Below, one piece after another: positions 63,995 to 64,000 of a stretch of DNA of 64,000 nucleotides. The position numbers were made by a program, and so were the translations under genes. The notes under the pieces are model-generated. The model did no database searches. It saw only the letters and a program-made list of their open reading frames with translations, and had not been told where the DNA came from. The stretch is taken from NCBI GenBank assembly GCA_016716625.1, contig JADJVJ010000001.1, positions 806,001-870,000 on the forward strand. The letters are read 5' to 3'. Numbering within the stretch: position 1 is the stretch's first letter; each line of letters starts with the position of its first letter. The DNA is from Nostocoides sp. (GTDB lineage: Bacteria; Actinomycetota; Actinomycetes; Actinomycetales; Dermatophilaceae).

Positions 63995-64000
63995 GGGGGT

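Overview
The window is one contiguous stretch of a high-GC (about 70% by eye), densely coded actinobacterial chromosome. Several genes point to that phylum: a mycothiol-type DsbA-fold nitroreductase, an actinobacterial-type RpiB, a group II truncated haemoglobin, a RecQ helicase with a phosphoribosyltransferase-like tail, a dynamin-like GTPase pair next to a second SSB and EttA, and gene orders resembling Mycobacterium tuberculosis (aglA-glbO-pepN-Rv2466c-rpiB; fixA/fixB-iscS-mnmA-ligA). My best guess is the Intrasporangiaceae/Dermatophilaceae; this is inference from style, not a search. No phage, plasmid, rRNA, CRISPR array or insertion sequence is visible. No gene-free stretch exceeds 300 bases.

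Layout. 1-1016: tRNA-Lys(CTT), a CopC-like copper-binding surface protein and tRNA-His(GTG). 1086-3036: overlapping orn / PIG-L deacetylase / WbqC genes on the minus strand. 3082-6262: PrsW protease, a methyltransferase and an M20 amidohydrolase, overlapping. 6263-7617: a small island of an HTH protein and a DUF6036-like nucleotidyltransferase, abutting tRNA-Arg(TCT). 7666-14281: phosphopantetheinyl transferase, two dynamin-like GTPases, SSB paralogue, EttA. 14316-17757: methyltransferase, TetR regulator with a clear operator, long-chain-type acyl-CoA dehydrogenase, SDR reductase. 17954-22815: GlgX, TesB, YczE, acyltransferase. 22847-29695: RecQ, serine hydrolase, hot-dog thioesterase with a coupled unknown gene, MFS exporter, GDPD. 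29699-37993: alpha-glucosidase, GAP protein, truncated haemoglobin, MscS, PepN, nitroreductase, RpiB, TrmB. 38042-45666: membrane protein, glycogen phosphorylase behind a LacI-type palindrome, an AbiEi/DUF559-like gene bracketed by diverged repeats, a PhyH-type dioxygenase and a second GlgX. 45701-48886: YbjN protein, enoyl-CoA hydratase, EtfB, EtfA. 48937-60661: MFS exporter, cysteine desulfurase, MnmA, pirin, cupin, a DUF1272-flavin-domain fusion, MetE-like protein, EamA transporter, acyl-CoA ligase, LigA. 60674-63994: two metallophosphoesterases and an ALDH7-type dehydrogenase, with a very long near-perfect palindrome between the last two genes.

How the genes fit together. Three themes recur. 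Glycogen/alpha-glucan breakdown is covered by GlgP, two GlgX paralogues and an alpha-glucosidase. Fatty acid and acyl-CoA metabolism is covered by acyl-CoA ligase, dehydrogenase, hydratase, reductase, ETF and thioesterases. Sulfur and tRNA chemistry is covered by IscS, MnmA and a MetE-like protein. Many genes overlap as ATGA/GTGA and are probably translationally coupled. Several isolated genes have a -10-like box 6-8 bases before the start codon, consistent with leaderless transcripts.

The most unusual signal is not a gene. The word GTATGCC/GGCATAC occurs about 52 times by eye, and its extension GTATGCCGT about 26 times, against roughly 6-7 and fewer than 1 expected from base composition. It sits on both strands without bias, is over-represented in intergenic gaps, and in genes uses the rarer codons GCA and TAT. 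It behaves like a DNA-uptake or HIP1-like signal sequence.
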